Source of the DNA: Candidatus Eiseniibacteriota bacterium
GTDB taxonomy: Bacteria; Eisenbacteria; RBG-16-71-46
DNA: 14,756 nt
Assembly (NCBI GenBank): GCA_903921835.1
Contig: CAIXRL010000757.1
Location: 1 to 14,756, forward strand
Direction of reading: 5' to 3'
How positions within the stretch are numbered: position 1 is the stretch's first letter; each line of letters starts with the position of its first letter. The translations under genes and the position numbers were made by a program. This document shows, piece after piece, positions 14,694-14,756 of this stretch. The notes beneath the pieces are model-generated. The model made no database searches. It saw only the letters and a list, made by a program, of their open reading frames with translations, and was not told the origin of the DNA.

Positions 14694-14700
14694 AAGGAGG
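14694..14700 (+). promoter_or_regulatory. Strong ribosome binding site of the right-edge gene
   Basis: AAGGAGG, five bases before a GTG, is the best Shine-Dalgarno match in the window and fixes the start at 14706. Confidence 0.75.
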
Positions 14701-14705
14701 ATTCA

Positions 14706-14756
14706 GTGGCGAAGGAGCGCAGGCGGGCGACGCAGGATGAAGCCCGGGAGGAGGCA
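14706..14756 (+). CDS. Start of an unidentified gene (partial, C-terminus off the right edge)
   Basis: Only 17 codons are visible, reading MAKERRRATQDEAREEA. The N-terminus is strongly charged, probably helical and not a signal peptide, so the product should be cytoplasmic. The call rests on the AAGGAGG site upstream and on the open frame. Function cannot be told. Confidence 0.6.
   Translation, partial: MAKERRRATQDEAREEA

Larger units (their letters stand above)
14317..14705. other. Divergent intergenic region before the right-edge gene
   Basis: No gene is supported in these 389 bases. On the minus strand TACTAT (near 14370-14376) is a possible -10 for paralogue B, without a good -35. GCATCACGCGTGA at 14421-14433 repeats the motif seen at 9092. 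The right end holds the GGGTTTCC array. Confidence 0.4.

Overview
The window looks like chromosome from a high-GC bacterium of the FCB side of the tree. Candidatus Eisenbacteria or a close relative is my best guess. This is an inference from two secreted proteins that end in the FlgD/Ig-like, type IX secretion (T9SS)-type tail (…PNP…LELLDVAGRR…PGLYLVRL…), from the many secreted repeat proteins, and from very G/C-rich wobble positions. No rRNA, CRISPR array or complete tRNA was found.

Layout. (1) 1-3868, minus: a small gene overlaps by GTGA the start of a very large secreted protein that joins a CsgG-like domain, a TPR-like helical region and a CHAT (caspase-like) domain. The gene runs off the left edge, apparently just before the catalytic His motif. 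(2) 3869-4374: a divergent control region with four perfect dyads. (3) 4375-4968, plus: a small protein with two 32-residue helical repeats joined by a natural His6 linker. (4) 4969-5468: a non-coding gap with a 176-bp MITE-like element flanked by CTAG. (5) 5469-6992, minus: a GT-C type membrane glycosyltransferase, possibly leaderless. (6) 7265-9037, plus: an exported beta-propeller protein with a strict 39-residue period. (7) 9135-9500, minus: a zinc-ribbon plus DUF2007 protein. (8) 9559-11244 and 12619-14316, both minus: two paralogous secreted proteins, each with eight ~54-residue repeats and a T9SS-type tail. (9) Between these paralogues lie three scars: a frameshifted C-terminal fragment of a third T9SS-type protein, a catalytically dead tyrosine-integrase fragment, and the 3' half of tRNA-Leu(CAA). 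(10) 14646-14756: four copies of GGGTTTCC spaced exactly 12 bp apart, leading into a strong ribosome binding site and the first 17 codons of a new gene.

How the parts relate. Most intact genes encode envelope or exported proteins built from internal repeats. The two paralogues and the third T9SS tail suggest repeated duplication of surface-protein genes, next to an old tRNA-Leu integration site that has since decayed. The most distinctive items are the CsgG-TPR-CHAT fusion with its coupled small gene, and the tRNA/integrase scar.
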